DNA of 64,000 nt from Cryptomeria japonica (lineage: Eukaryota > Streptophyta > Pinopsida > Cupressales > Cupressaceae), in assembly GCF_030272615.1 (NCBI RefSeq), contig NC_081409.1, forward strand, positions 874,378,594 to 874,442,593. Direction: 5' to 3'. The position numbers and the translations under genes are program-made. The notes beneath the pieces were generated by a model. It saw nothing but the letters and a program-made list of their open reading frames with translations, made no database searches and was not told the DNA's origin. Positions 22,369-33,056 of this stretch are shown here, piece by piece; the first letter of the stretch is position 1, and the number at the start of each line of letters is the position of its first letter.

Positions 22369-22565
22369 GTGTTGTGGATGTTGTTTCTCTTTCTGTTATA
22401 TGCATTGAGATTCATCGGTATTAATATTAATTGCTAATCTATCAACAGGCATTAAGTTTGGTTTACCAGTATTAAGTATCAAGTTTGATTAAGTTACATT
22501 TGGGTTGAGATTAATTGACAACCGATTCACCCCCCCCCCCTCTCAGTTGCCTCCAGGTTCTAACA
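22369..22565 (+). mobile_element. Inverted LTR end of D
   Basis: About 197 bases equal to the reverse complement of the U5-side end of the D LTR: TTATATGCATTGAG, TTAATTGACAACCGATTC, C-tract and ...CTCAGTTGCCTCCAGGTTC. It is shorter than the expected R-U5 of about 500 bases (judged from the TATA box at 22652 in the H LTR). Confidence 0.85.
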
Positions 22566-22570
22566 ACGTT

Positions 22571-23181
22571 TTATGATTTTATTTCAGGTTTATGTAATAG
22601 ATCTATTGAATTATCATTTGGGTGGCCGACCTAATTGTTTAGGTCTAGGGCTTTTATAAATATTTGTAAGATCTCATTGTACATCATATAGGCAAGGAGT
22701 GAATAATGTAATAATAATTTGTGCAGAGGATTTGGTCGATCATAGGTGATTGAGTTGGGTTTATGTAAGAGGTTTCAGACCTTTGGTATTGAGCTTAACC
22801 AAAACTATAATCTAGCATGTTTGATACTATCATAGGCAGTTCTTCTTTCCGAATTATTGTCCAAATATTTTGAGGTGGTTGACCTCTTTTGTAGTTAGTG
22901 AGACTCCATTGTGATGAGCAGTGCGCTCTAGGCAGTGTAGGCCCCTATTGTAATCATATAGTTTCTGTAGAAGTATCATCTAACTATGGGTAGGGTTTCC
23001 CATAGTGGTTTTCCCCTTTATCAAGTTTTCCATGTACAAATTGTGGTGTTATGTGTTATGGTTGCATGGTATTAATTCTCTGGTTTTGAATTATGCTTTA
23101 ATTCTTTATCAGTTATTCCAATAATCGGTTAACAATTGATTCACCACCCCCCCTCTCAGTTGTTCACTGGTTATCCTAAAA
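22571..23181 (+). mobile_element. 5' LTR of H, right part
   Basis: LTR resumes after D. TATA box TTTATAAATA at 22652-22661, then the GCAGTGCGCTCTAGGCAGTG and TTTCCATGTACAAATTGTGG blocks, C-tract at 23144-23151 and CTCAGTTGTTCACTGG. The end is ...CCTAAAA instead of ...CTAACA, mutated. Confidence 0.85.
22652..22661 (+). promoter_or_regulatory. TATA box of H LTR
   Basis: TTTATAAATA about 530 bases before the LTR end, the probable promoter of H. Confidence 0.6.
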
Positions 23182-23183
23182 AT

Positions 23184-23195
23184 TGGTATTAGAGC
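23184..23195 (+). promoter_or_regulatory. Primer binding site of H
   Basis: TGGTATTAGAGC two bases after the LTR end, matching the initiator tRNA-Met complement TGGTATCAGAGC except for one C-to-T change. Confidence 0.88.
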
Positions 23196-23239
23196 TTGGT
23201 CCTCTTTTTGTAGAAGCTTAACCGCTTGAAGAAGATCCT

Positions 23240-24172
23240 ATGGCAACTAATAGTTCAGCTACTATTTATCGAAAGGACAACCCTAGGCTTGATGGAACAA
23301 ACTATGGAGTATGGAAAATTCGGATGGAGAATCATTTAAGATGCATTGGAAAGGAAATTTGGGAAATAACTCAGAATGGTTACACTCCTCATGATTCGAC
23401 ATCTGGCAATCCTGCACCAGCAAACTTGGAAAAGAACATTGAAAATGACTGTAGAGCTAGAGAAGCCCTCTTAAGCACCTTATCAGATCAACAGATCATG
23501 GGATTATCAAATAAATCATCAATAAAAGCTATATGGGACAAGTTGGGAACTCTGAATGAAGGTGATCCCAGTGTTAAAATTGCAAAACTTGAATGTTGCC
23601 AGGTAATATATGAAAACTTGAAGATGGAGGAAGATGAAAGAATTTTTGTATTCATGGAAAGGGTAAATGAAATTGTATTAGGAATTTGGTGTTATGGTGG
23701 ATCTCTGAGCGAGGAAGAGATTGTTTCAAAAGTATTAAGGGTTTTTCCACTAGCATATAAGATGAAGGTAACTGCAATTAATGGGCTAAGAACCATGCCT
23801 AATTCTTCTATCAATAGAGATACTCTTATTGGGAAGATATCTTCTTTTGAGCTTAAAGAATTTGGTCCTCAAGGAGCTGCAAAGATTGATATTGCATTTA
23901 AGGCATCTACATCATCAACTGGCAAGAAAGATTGGAAAGTTTTGTATGCAAAGGAATTAGAAGAGATTAGGAAAGAAGATGAAGATCTTGAGCAACTTGA
24001 AGCCCTATTTGCTAGAAGGATACCTAAAGGTCTAATAGGAAGTAAGTATGAAGGAAATCTCCTTTCAAATATTTTGCATCTAGATGTCTTGAAAGGAATT
24101 CAAAATTGGATGAAAGAGAAAGAAGGTCTTTTAAGCCTAACCCCAAATATTAGATCAAGCATAAGTACATGA
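23240..24172 (+). pseudogene. Copia gag of H
   Basis: Longest intact copia gag here (310 codons). It starts MATNSSATIYRKDNPRLDG, 45 bases after the primer site, a convincing start because the LDGTNYGVWKIRM signature follows at residue 18. Middle part: IWDKLGTLNEGD, LKMEEDERIFVFMERVNEIVLGI, SKVLRVFPLAYKMKVTAINGLR (UBN2-type gag). The C-terminal third ends in LEALFARRIPKG-type sequence and then leaves the family. Where B has a CxxC zinc knuckle, H has a deletion and frameshift giving about 40 unrelated residues, so RNA binding would be lost. Confidence 0.9.
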
Positions 24173-24405
24173 GAAAGAAAAACAAATCATGCTACTATGA
24201 TGATGAGGAAGGAGTAACTGATAACTCGGAGGAAGAATTGACAGGATATTCAGCTAGTAGATCTGATAATGGAAGAGACTGGGTATTTTATGCTATGAAG
24301 GAAGATGATTCAAAACTAGTTATCAAAAATGAGGAAAAGGCCCTTGTAGAAAAAGTTGAAGACTAAGATGAATGGGTAATAAACAATGGATGTTCTCATC
24401 ATATG
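24169..24405 (+). pseudogene. Copia protease start of H, active site lost
   Basis: Acidic gag-pol linker (YYDDEEGVTDNSEEELTGYS) followed by a stop at 24364 and then the protease box at 24373-24405, reading WVINNGCSHHM. The normal box is W(V/I)IDSGCSHHM, so the catalytic Asp (codon 24382-24384) is Asn and the Ser is Asn. This protease cannot be active. Confidence 0.85.
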
Positions 24406-24872
24406 AAAGGAGAAAAAAAGAAATAGTATAACCCTACAAGAAATCAATGGTGGTCAAGTCAGATTTGTTAATAACAAAGCATGCATGATCAAAGGAAGAG
24501 GAACCATTTCATTGGATGGTAATCATAACACTAACAATGTATATTATGTTGAAGGTTTGAAGCATAATATATTTGAGTGTAGAATAGTTGGTAGACAGAG
24601 GATTTCAATTACAATTCACGGATGGAAAGTGAAAAATCATTACCAAATTAGGATTGGAGATTGCAACTGGTATACAAACAAAAGGTAACATCTTTCATTT
24701 GAACTCCGGTGAAAAAACATGTTTGATTGCACATATTGATGACAGTTGGCTATGGCATAGGAAGTTGTGTCATGAAAATTTTGATTGCATTGTAAAGATC
24801 AGTTCAACCTAGGTAGTTAGAGATTTACCTAAGATTGTGAAGCCTCATAATCCGGTATGTAAGGAATGTCAA
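24406..24872 (+). pseudogene. Copia pre-integrase and integrase zinc part of H
   Basis: GAG-pre-integrase segment (MIKGRGTISLDGNHNTNNVYYVEGLKHN at 24485 onward, in short pieces) and zinc-binding part with HIDDSWLWHRKLCHENFDC and VCKECQ. A stop at 24811 interrupts it. The sequence ends at the GTCAA target duplication where B is inserted. The next codons of this domain are found at 31560-31592. Confidence 0.85.
24868..24872. repeat. Target-site duplication GTCAA (left) of B
   Basis: GTCAA here, GTTAA at 31555-31559 after the right LTR, one transition apart. Confidence 0.85.
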
Positions 24873-25908
24873 TGTTAGGTCCCGGGGATAACTGAGAGGG
24901 GGGGTGAATTAGTTGTCAAATAAATTCAAACCAAAACCACTTAACCAACTTGAATGCTTAATGTCGGTAGATAGTTTTGTTAGTTAATTACAGTACCGGT
25001 AAAGATTAATGCATGAAATAGATTGACAATAACATCCACAACACATAACACCAATATTTGTATGTGGAAACCCTGTAAGGGGAGAATCCATAGTGGGAAA
25101 CCTTACCCACAATCATATGATACAACTACAGATAGTATGTATATACAAATGGGGTCTGCACATGCAGAAAGGCCAAGTGCCTAGAGCTCACTGCTCAAAC
25201 ACAAATAGGAGTCACACTGACTACAATTGGATGGTTAAATCCAATAAGGATGTACTGCTCAAAATAGAATCTTACTATTCTGGATTCAGTACCGATGCAG
25301 TTCTGATAGTCTTCACAAAAACCTTACTTCACCTTCAAATGATGTCTACGTGTAAAGCTCTGCTTATTCTCACATATACCGAATTATTTTTTTCTTTCAC
25401 ATTCCACACTTGATCTTACAAATAAGATCTTACATTTCTATCATAACCTAAGACAATTTTTATTAGGTCAGCTCTAAAGGATATTACAATAAAATCAATT
25501 TACAAATAAAACAATATCCAATGCAATGATCGATTCAACATGCCAGCTTGATGCATTTACAACAATAATAAAACATCTCCATAGTGTGTCGTACTGATCT
25601 GGAATAGATAAGCTTGCTGGTGAATGACCTAGACCTATTTGCTGGTAACAACAAATATGCAAATACGAATATGCCAATGAAAAAATCTCCAAGACAAAGT
25701 GTCCAAATGATGTCTTTGATATAACCAGGTGTTTTTCATGCCATTCCAAGTGTCAGTGAGCATTATATCCTATCGGTGTACCAGATACCGGTGACTGTGC
25801 ATAAGTCACTTGCTTGCCAGTGAACATTGCCAATTCTTCAAAGTGCCAAAGTTGATAAGTGATAGTAGGTGTTGACATCAATGAAAAAACTATACCAAAA
25901 TACCAACA
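24873..25908 (-). mobile_element. 3' LTR of B
   Basis: 1036 bp, minus strand TGTTGGTATTTTGG ... GGGACCTAACA. Carries a G-tract (C-tract on the minus strand) at 24897-24904. Confidence 0.93.
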
Positions 25909-25922
25909 ATCTCCCCCTTTGG
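25909..25922 (-). promoter_or_regulatory. Polypurine tract of B
   Basis: Minus strand CCAAAGGGGGAGAT directly upstream of the 3' LTR. Confidence 0.85.
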
Positions 25923-26290
25923 CATTGATGGCAACACAAGATGGAAAAACCATCAAAGTGCCAAAATAGAAATGTCAAATACCAAAAACCAACAATCTCC
26001 TAAAAAGAGATCATAACCAAAAATCAAAATACAGATACAAAGAGTAATCAGTTTTTCTCAAAATAATAGTCTCTCCCCAAATGAATAATCTCTCCGTAAG
26101 AGATAAAGTGTTTTTCCATAGATATCTCTCCCCCTTTGACATCAAATGCCAAAGCCAATACAAAGCTAGATTCAAATATAAAATACCAACCAATTCAATA
26201 TACCAACTACTCCCCCTAAGAAGTAGCTTCCTCATTAAAGCCGGAGTAAAATATTTCTCTGTTAATTTTGTCGGTTGATGACAAACATCA
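25923..26290 (-). other. 3' untranslated region of B
   Basis: Between the Pol stop and the polypurine tract. Contains repeated GGGGGAGAGATATCT and GGGGAGAGA-type purine stretches (minus strand) also present in D. No gene. Confidence 0.65.
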
Positions 26291-26748
26291 ACTGTCTAAG
26301 ACTCTACCAGTGGGGGTATGACCCCAAGTTGATCTCTAAGATATTCAAAGGTCTCCTTAGGTAGAGGTTTAGTGAAAATATTTGCAATCTGCTCTTTAGT
26401 ATTCACATAAACCAGTTTTACTTCTTTTGCTTCAACATTCTCTTTCATAAAATCTAGTTTGATAGAAACATGTTTGGTTTTAGAATGTAATACTGGATTC
26501 TTAGATATATCAATTGCTGCAGTGTTATCACAATAGATAGTTATAGGTTCCTTTTATTTTACCTTTATGTCCTTCAACATTTTCTTAAGCCATAATACCT
26601 GTGTACAGTAAGTTGTTGCAGCAACATAATCTGATTCAACTATTGATAAAGATGTACAACTTTGTTTCTTACTCAACCAAGAAATTAATCTGCTGCCAAG
26701 AAAAAATTCTCCACCGGTGGTGCTTTTTATATCATCCATATCTCCTGC
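26291..26748 (-). pseudogene. Copia RNase H of B
   Basis: C-terminal RNase H of Pol. Open piece 26554-26739 (IKSTTGGEFFLGSRLISWLSKKQ..., SIVESDYVAATTYCTQVLWLKK) and, after a stop at about 26552, the YCDNTAAIDISKNP, SKTKHVSIKLDF and ending FTKPLPKETFEYLR blocks. It removes the RNA strand during reverse transcription. Broken by the internal stop. Confidence 0.85.
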
Positions 26749-27780
26749 CTAATTTGCATCTGTGTATGCACATAATTCAAAGTTTTCATCTCTAGGATAC
26801 CATAAGCCAAGATTTGTAGTGCCTTGTAAGTACCAGAAAATCCTTTTTACTAGTGATTCATGATTTTCTCTAGGATTACTCTGAAATCTTGAAACAATAC
26901 ATACTGCATTCATAATATCAGGTCTTATTTGTGTTAAATACAATAGGCCTCCTATCATAGATTTGTACCTAGTCGGATTAACAGGTGTAGATTTATCCCT
27001 TACTGATAATTTGTCATTTGTAGTCATAGGTGTGCTTACTGGTTTAGATTTTTCCATCCCAAATTTCTTTAGTAACTCCTTCAGGTACTTGGATTGACTC
27101 AAGAATATACCTTCACCAGTCTGTGAAATATACAATCCTAAAAATAATTTTATCTCTCCAATCATAGACATTTCAAATTCTTGTTGCATTTAAATAGAAA
27201 AGTCTTTACATAATCCATCTTCTCCTCCAAAGATTATATCATTAAAAAAAAATTCTATAACCAAGATGTCATCATTAGTCACTTTATAGTATAAGTTGCT
27301 ATTAGCATTACCTTTAGAAAAACCAATCTTCAAAAGATACTTATCCAATCTTGCATACCAAGCTCTTGGAGCTTGTTTCAACCCATACAAAGTTTTTCTT
27401 AACCTACAAACCATATCTTTGTTATTTGTCAAAGAAAATCCATCAGGTTGTTCAATGTAAACTTCTTCTTCAAGATCTCCATTCTGAAATGCACATTTAA
27501 TATCCATTTGATATATTTTGTAGTTCTTGTGTGCTACAAAGGCTAAGAATAATCTGACTGCCTCAATTCTAGCTACCAATGCAAAGGTTTCATTATAATA
27601 AATTCCTTCTTTCTGAGAATATCCCTTACACACTAATCTTGCTTTATTTCTAATTACCTTACCATCTTCATTGAGTTTGTTTCTGAATACCCATTTTATT
27701 CCAATCACATTTTTGTTTTTAGGCCGGGGAACTAATGTCCATGTGTTATTTTTCTCAATTTGTCCTAGTTCCTCTTCCAT
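26749..27780 (-). pseudogene. Copia reverse transcriptase of B, catalytic box mutated
   Basis: Two open pieces (27190-27780 and 26749-27189) separated by one stop codon. Signatures: [40 protein letters not shown] with the first Asp kept, [20 protein letters not shown], then FFND (27238-27249) where active copies have (Y/F)VDD. Loss of the first catalytic Asp of the box makes it inactive. C-terminal part EFEMSMIGEIKLFLGLYISQ, LLKKFGMEKSKPVSTPM and RYKSMIGGLLYL normal. H keeps FVDD at the same site. Confidence 0.92.
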
Positions 27781-27885
27781 AGCTTTAATCTAGTGTTTAT
27801 CTTCACATGCCTCATTAATTGATGATGGTTCAATTTGACAAATAAGACATACCTCTTCATTTTCCAGTCTTCCTCTTGTCATAAC
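27781..27885 (-). pseudogene. Integrase-RT linker of B
   Basis: Spacer with MTRGRLENEEV-type motif seen also in E at 61030-61069, broken by a stop. Confidence 0.6.
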
Positions 27886-28900
27886 TCATTTATACTTGTT
27901 TCCAATTATTTGATCTTCAGAGTGATTCAGTATTACATACCGAGGTGTCTTTGTTTGTTGTTGTTCCTCAGTTACAGTGGAATTTTCAGATGATACCGGT
28001 GAAACTAGATCTTCATTCTGTACCGGTGGGTTCAATGTAGATTCATTTGTAAGAATCTCTATTGCCGGTTCAAAGTCTATATACCTTGAAGTTCCTCTGA
28101 ATTGTTCATCAATCTTCACATTTGTACTCTCAACAATTTTATGCAATCTTTTGTTAAAACATCTGTATGCCTTGCTCTTAAATGAATAACCAAGAAATAT
28201 TCCTTCATCACTTCTAGGATCAAATTTGCCAATATACTCATCTCTTCTAATATAGCATTTACTTCCAAATATTCTAAAATATTTAAGAGTAGGAGTAATA
28301 CAAAACCATAGTTCATGAGGGGTCTTACCGATTTCTCCTTTGATGTGAACTTTGTTGAATGTATAGACCATTGTGGTTACTACCTCTCTCCAAAATACAT
28401 GTGGTAAATTTGCTTTAGATAACATACTTCTAGCTACATCCAAGATAGTTCTATTTTTCCTTTCAACAACTCCATTCTATTGTGGTGTTCGGGGTGCTGA
28501 TAATTGTCTTCTGATTCCATTCACTTCACAGAATGTATTAAATTCCTTAGATGTAAATTCTCCTCCTTGATCTGATCTCAGACATTTGATTTTCTTACCA
28601 GTTTCATTCTCTACCATTGCTTTGAATAGTTTGAACTTTCCAAGTGCTTCTGATTTTTCTCTAAGAAAAGTAACCCAACACATTCTAGAATAGTCATCAA
28701 TGATTAGCATGAAATATCTATCACCTTGTAAACTTTTAGTTCTAGCTAGACCACATAAATCAGTATGAATTAAGTCAAGAGCATTATTGGATTTTTCTAG
28801 AATACTTTTAAAATTTGCTCTAACTTATTTTCCAAATTGACATTCCTTACATACCGGATTGTGAGGTTTGACAATCTTAGGTAAATCTCTAACTGCCTTA
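27886..28900 (-). pseudogene. Copia integrase of B
   Basis: Pieces 28477-28710 (LIIDDYSRMCWVTFLREKSEALGKF, CLRSDQGGEFTSKEF: second catalytic Asp) and 27886-28443 (ARSMLSKANLPHVFWREVV, GKTPHELWF, FGSKCYIRRDEYIGKFDPRSDEGIFLGYS). The third catalytic residue (Glu of the NGVVERKN motif) falls at the stop between the two pieces near 28460. The first Asp of the core is in a D(L/C)CG block near 28760. Zinc-binding part at about 28825-28900. Confidence 0.9.
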
Positions 28901-29350
28901 GTAGTACTGATTTTTACCATGCAATCAAAATTTACATGACAAAGTCTCTTATACCATAGCCAACTTTCATCAATATGGGCAATCAAGCATGTCTTTTCAC
29001 TATTATTCAAATGAAAGATATTACCTCTAGTTTGATTACCAATTGCAATTTCCAAACCAATTTTGTTCATAATTTTGCATTTTCCATTTTTGAATTGTAA
29101 CTGAAATCCTTTCTCAACTAATTGACCAACACTCAAAAGATTATGCTTTAAACCTTCCACATAGTAAACATTGTCAGTATTATGCTTACCATCAAGAGAT
29201 ATTGTACCTTTACCTTTGATCAAGCAAGCTTTATCATCTCCAAATCTTACTAGACCTCCATTATATTCCTGAAAGTTCAAGAATTTACCTTTATCACTAG
29301 TCATATGATGTGAGCATCCTGAATCAATGATCCATTCATCCTTAACTTCA
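28825..29350 (-). pseudogene. Copia protease and pre-integrase of B
   Basis: Open frame 28825-29304 runs from just after the protease box into the integrase zinc region: SDKGKFLNFQEYNGG, LIKGKGTISLDGKHNTDN, YVEGLKHNLLSVGQLVEKG, HIDESWLWYKRLCHVNFDC, VCKECQFGK. The protease active site DSGCSHHM lies at about 29305-29335, with intact DSG. This is the best-preserved protease of the copia copies. Confidence 0.88.
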
Positions 29351-29511
29351 ACTTTAGCTGCCAGGGTCTGCTCTACCAGTTTAACAGTGGGTGTCGGTTG
29401 ATCTTCTATTATAGCAACAAAAACCCATCCATTGTCTATCGGATCTTCATCAAAATCATCAGCGACTCCTTCATTAGCAAGATAACAAGATTTATCTTTA
29501 TTCTTCTTAAA

Positions 29512-30440
29512 TCAGTATATCCGATATTTAGGGTTAGGCTTGTATGTTCTCCTAGCTTCTTCTCTTAGTCTAGCATGTCTATTAGGGCATCTAGAAGCCA
29601 TATGACCAATCTTATTATAGTTAAAGCATTTAAAGGGTGCTTTACCTTCATACTTACTTCCAACTGGACCTTTAGGCATTTTCCTTGCAAATAGTGCTTC
29701 AAGTTCTTCATTTTCTCTCCTACTTTCTTCAAGTTCTCTTGCATAAAAGGCTTTCCAATCAGACTTGTCAAATGATGGTGCAGATGATGTTGATGCTTTA
29801 AAAGCTAAATCTATCTTTATAGTAGCAACAGGACCAAATTCCTCAATTTCAAAAGCTAAAAGTTTTCCAATCAATGTATCCCTAGTTATTGATGTATTAG
29901 GCATTGTTCTTAACTCATTTATAGCAGTAACCTTCATTTTATATGTTGGTGGAAATCCTCTTAAAACTTTTGAAACAATTTCATCTTCACTTAAGGTTCC
30001 TCCATGATATTTAATACCCAAAACAATTTCATTTACTCTTTCCATAAAAGTAGAAATCCTTTCATCTTCTTCCATTTTCAGATTTTCATACCTGACCCGG
30101 AAGCTTTCAAGTTTTGCAATTTTGACTATGGAATCTCCTTCATTCAATGTTTCCAAGTGATCCCAAATAGCTTTAGTAGTTGATCTATCTGATAATCCCA
30201 TGATTTATTGATCTGATAATGCGCTCAAAGTGCTTCTCTAGCTTTGCAATCATTTTCCTCATCTTTTCGTAAGGTAGGTGGATTATGCTGACCGGGAGTA
30301 GGAGCAGTATAGCCATTCTTTGTAACTTCCCAGATATCCTTTCCAATGCAATTCAAATGTGTCTCCATCCTGATCTTCCATATGCCATAGTTGGTTCCAT
30401 CAAGTTTAGGACTGTCCTTCCTAAAATAATTAGTAGACAT
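29512..30440 (-). pseudogene. Copia gag of B
   Basis: N-terminal piece 30225-30440 (MSTNYFRKDSPKLDGTNYGI, start 45 bases after the primer site) and main piece 29512-30201. A missing base near 30225 breaks the frame. Includes LKMEEDERISTFMERVNEIV, SKVLRGFPPTYKMKVTAINE and LEALFARKMPKG. Zinc knuckle CFNYNKIGHMASRC at about 29600-29640: the second Cys of CxxC is Tyr, the His and last Cys are kept. Confidence 0.92.
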
Positions 30441-30484
30441 TGGATCTCCTCAAGCTGTTAAACTTCTGCAAAAAGAGGACTAGG

Positions 30485-30495
30485 CTTTGATACCA
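30485..30495 (-). promoter_or_regulatory. Primer binding site of B
   Basis: Minus strand TGGTATCAAAG two bases after the LTR end, matching initiator tRNA-Met with one change. Confidence 0.88.
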
Positions 30496-30497
30496 AT

Positions 30498-31554
30498 TGT
30501 TAGGTGCCGAGGACAACTGAGAGGGGGGGTGAATCAGTTGTCAAATAAATTCAAACCAAAATAACTTAATCAACTTTAATGCTTAATGCTGGTAAACTAA
30601 ACTTTTATGTCGGTAGACAGTTTTATCAGTTAATTACAGTACCAATAAAGATTAATGCATGAAATAGAAAGAAAATAACATCCACAACACATAACACCAA
30701 TATTTGTATGTGGAAACCCTGTAAGGGGAAAAACCATGGTGGGAAACCTTACCCATAATCAGACAATACTACTACAGATAGTATGTGTATACAAATGGGG
30801 TCTGCACATGCATAAAGGCCAAGAGCCTAGAGCTCACTGCTCAAACACAAATAGGAGTCACACTAACTACAATTGGATGGTTAAATCCAATAAGGATGTA
30901 CTACTCAAAATAGCATCTTACTATGCTGGATTCAATACCGGTGTAGTTCTGATAGTCTTCACAAAAACCTTACTTCACCTTCAAATGATGTCTGCATGTA
31001 AAGCTCTTCTTATTCTCGCATATACCGAATTATTTTTTTCCTTCACATTCCACACTTTATCTTACAAATAAGATCTTACATTTATATCATAACCTAAGAC
31101 CAATTTTAGTAGGTCGGCTCTAAAGGATATTACAATAAAATCAATTTACAAATAAAACAATATCCGATGCATTTACCGATTCAACATGTCGGCTTGATGC
31201 ATTTACAACAATAATAAAACATCTCCATAGCGTGTTGTGCTGATCTAGAATAGATAAGCCTATCGGTGAATGACTTGGACCTATTTGCCGGTAACAACAA
31301 ATATGCAAATATGAATATGCCAATGAACAAATCTCCAAGACAAAGTGTCCAAACAATGTCTTCAACATAACCAGGTGTTTTTCATGCCATTCCAAGTGCT
31401 AGTGAACATTATATCCTGCTATTGTACCAGATACCGGTGACTGTGCATAAGTCACTTGCTTGCCAGTGAACATTGCCAATTCTTCAAAGTGCCAGAGTTG
31501 ATAAGTGATAGTAGATGTTGACATCAATGACAAAACCATACCAAAATACCAACA
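30498..31554 (-). mobile_element. 5' LTR of B
   Basis: 1057 bp. Minus strand begins TGTTGGTATTTTGGTATGG and ends CTCGGCACCTAACA. TATA-like TGATATAAAT (minus) at about 31080-31089. Conserved U3 start block TTTTGTCATTGATGTCAACA. Confidence 0.93.
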
Positions 31555-31592
31555 GTTAAATGGGTAAGCATATCAAAACTTATTTTAAGCGT
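31555..31592 (+). pseudogene. Small island of H integrase between B and G2
   Basis: 38 bases left of element H between two nested elements. After the GTTAA duplication copy it reads MGKHIKTYFK in the plus frame, the segment that follows ECQ in the family (compare ECQLGKHVRTYFKS in element E). It therefore joins the H pieces at 24872 and 58847 and shows that two independent elements landed within 38 bases. Confidence 0.88.
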
Positions 31593-33036
31593 TGTGTGCG
31601 GGAAAAGTGGTGTGATGAAACAAAAAATACGAATTCAGGACTAGTCCACATACCAATGGGACTCTTGGTGCAAGTTATGGAGTTATATGGAATAACTCAA
31701 CTTCCCAAGGGATGTTCCATTGTTCTCTATCTCACAAGACCCCTCAAGCTAATTCCTTTTCTCTTAAATCACTGAGCAAAGTGACTTAGGGATGGAAATA
31801 AGGAGAATGAGGGATGTTTGATAAATCTAACATGAATGCAATCCTAAATGTGCATGATATTAACAAATATGAATTAAACTAATATATATATGATGATAAG
31901 ATGAAAGGATTAGTAAAAGAACTATCCTAACATGATACACTAGCTTAATATGATTATTATGATAATGGAAATACTTCTAAAATGCTAGTTTAGATGATTT
32001 CTACTCAAAGAGAGACTCGATGCTTTATAAAAATGTGTATAGATTAGATGCATGAAACTTGGATGATGAAACTGGAGAAATGAGGGCTTTATTTATAGGA
32101 AAAACAGGGCAATGAAGGGTCAAGATTGGATAATCTTAACAAGGACCAGGATTGAAAGCTATCAATCCATGTTTACAATTCTCACCAATGAAATGGTGAC
32201 AATTGTAAACATTAGACTACTTGAGAGGAGATGTAAGAAGCATTAAATGCTTGAGAAGACCTCATGGTTACCTTAAGAGGTAAGGGTTAAGGTTACGTTA
32301 GGGTTATCCAATGGATAAAGCTTTTACCCAAAGGATAAACTCTTGTGCAAGGGTTAAAGGGATAACCATGGTCAAAGGAATGAATGCTTGATGAGACCCT
32401 TGGGCTAGATGAGGGTTGAGTTAGAGAGAAAGTCTCTAATCATGCAAGAGGGTTGAGTTAACCATTAATGGTTTAGAAAACTTTCAAGGTTAACTTGTTG
32501 AAGACATAAAGCCTTTAATGGTTTTCAAAGACTTTGAAGGTTTGAGAAGTGACTTCCCTTTGTTTAGGGATGTGACAATATTTATAGGATAGGTTAGGCT
32601 AAATTAGAATCGTTTAGAAGAATCTAGGAGGGGGTTTAGAGAGGCAAGTGGGAGATGCAAGAGAATGCAAGTGGATGGAGGGTAATTTTAATTAAAATAA
32701 ATTACTTTATTTGAACTAAATTAGATGTAACTTGCATAAATACAAGTGGGGGATTTAAATAAATAAATTAGATTTATTTATTTGCAATGAACAATTTAAT
32801 TAAATGTAAATTTAATTAAAAGGGGAGAAAGGGGAATTAATTAAATAAACTGATTTATTTAATTAAAGGGGTAGAAAAGACTTGGGTGAATTTAACTAAA
32901 TAAATTGAATAACTTATTTAATCAAATAGATGAATGTGGATAATTTAATTTAATTTAATTTAATTTAATAGAGGAATGAGAGTAAAATGAATATTAAATA
33001 TTCACTTAAGGAAGTGATCATTTTTATACGTCTGCA
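31593..33036 (-). mobile_element. 3' LTR of G2
   Basis: 1444 bp; minus strand TGCAGACGTATAAAAATG ... CCCGCACACA. TATA box TATAAATA (minus) at 32090-32097. The part near 32690-32970 is rich in TTAATTAAAT-type palindromes. Confidence 0.92.
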
Positions 33037-33056
33037 TTTTGCCCCTCTTTGAAGTG
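33037..33056 (-). promoter_or_regulatory. Polypurine tract of G2
   Basis: Minus strand CTTCAAAGAGGGGCAAAA next to the 3' LTR, identical in core to G1. Confidence 0.88.

Larger units (their letters stand above)
20627..22565. mobile_element. Rearranged copia insert D with inverted LTR ends
   Basis: Insert of 1939 bp in the LTR of H, bounded by ATGTT (20622-20626) and ACGTT (22566-22570), one mismatch. Left end: a copia LTR in minus orientation (20627-21466). Then polypurine tract, 3' UTR and RNase H on the minus strand. At about 22368 it switches to the last ~200 bases of the same LTR in plus orientation. Both outer ends are therefore U5 ends (TGTTAGAACC... and ...GGTTCTAACA), unlike a normal provirus. 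Formation presumably involved aberrant reverse transcription or inversion. Confidence 0.85.
24873..31554 (-). mobile_element. Ty1/copia element B, nearly full length, inserted in H integrase
   Basis: 6682 bp. 5' LTR 30498-31554 and 3' LTR 24873-25908 (minus strand), primer site 30485-30495, polypurine tract 25909-25922. Order gag, protease, integrase, RT, RNase H. All domains can be followed, but gag has a one-base deletion, there are several stops, and the RT catalytic box is FFND. LTRs differ noticeably (roughly 6-8% by eye), so it is older than G1. Confidence 0.94.
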
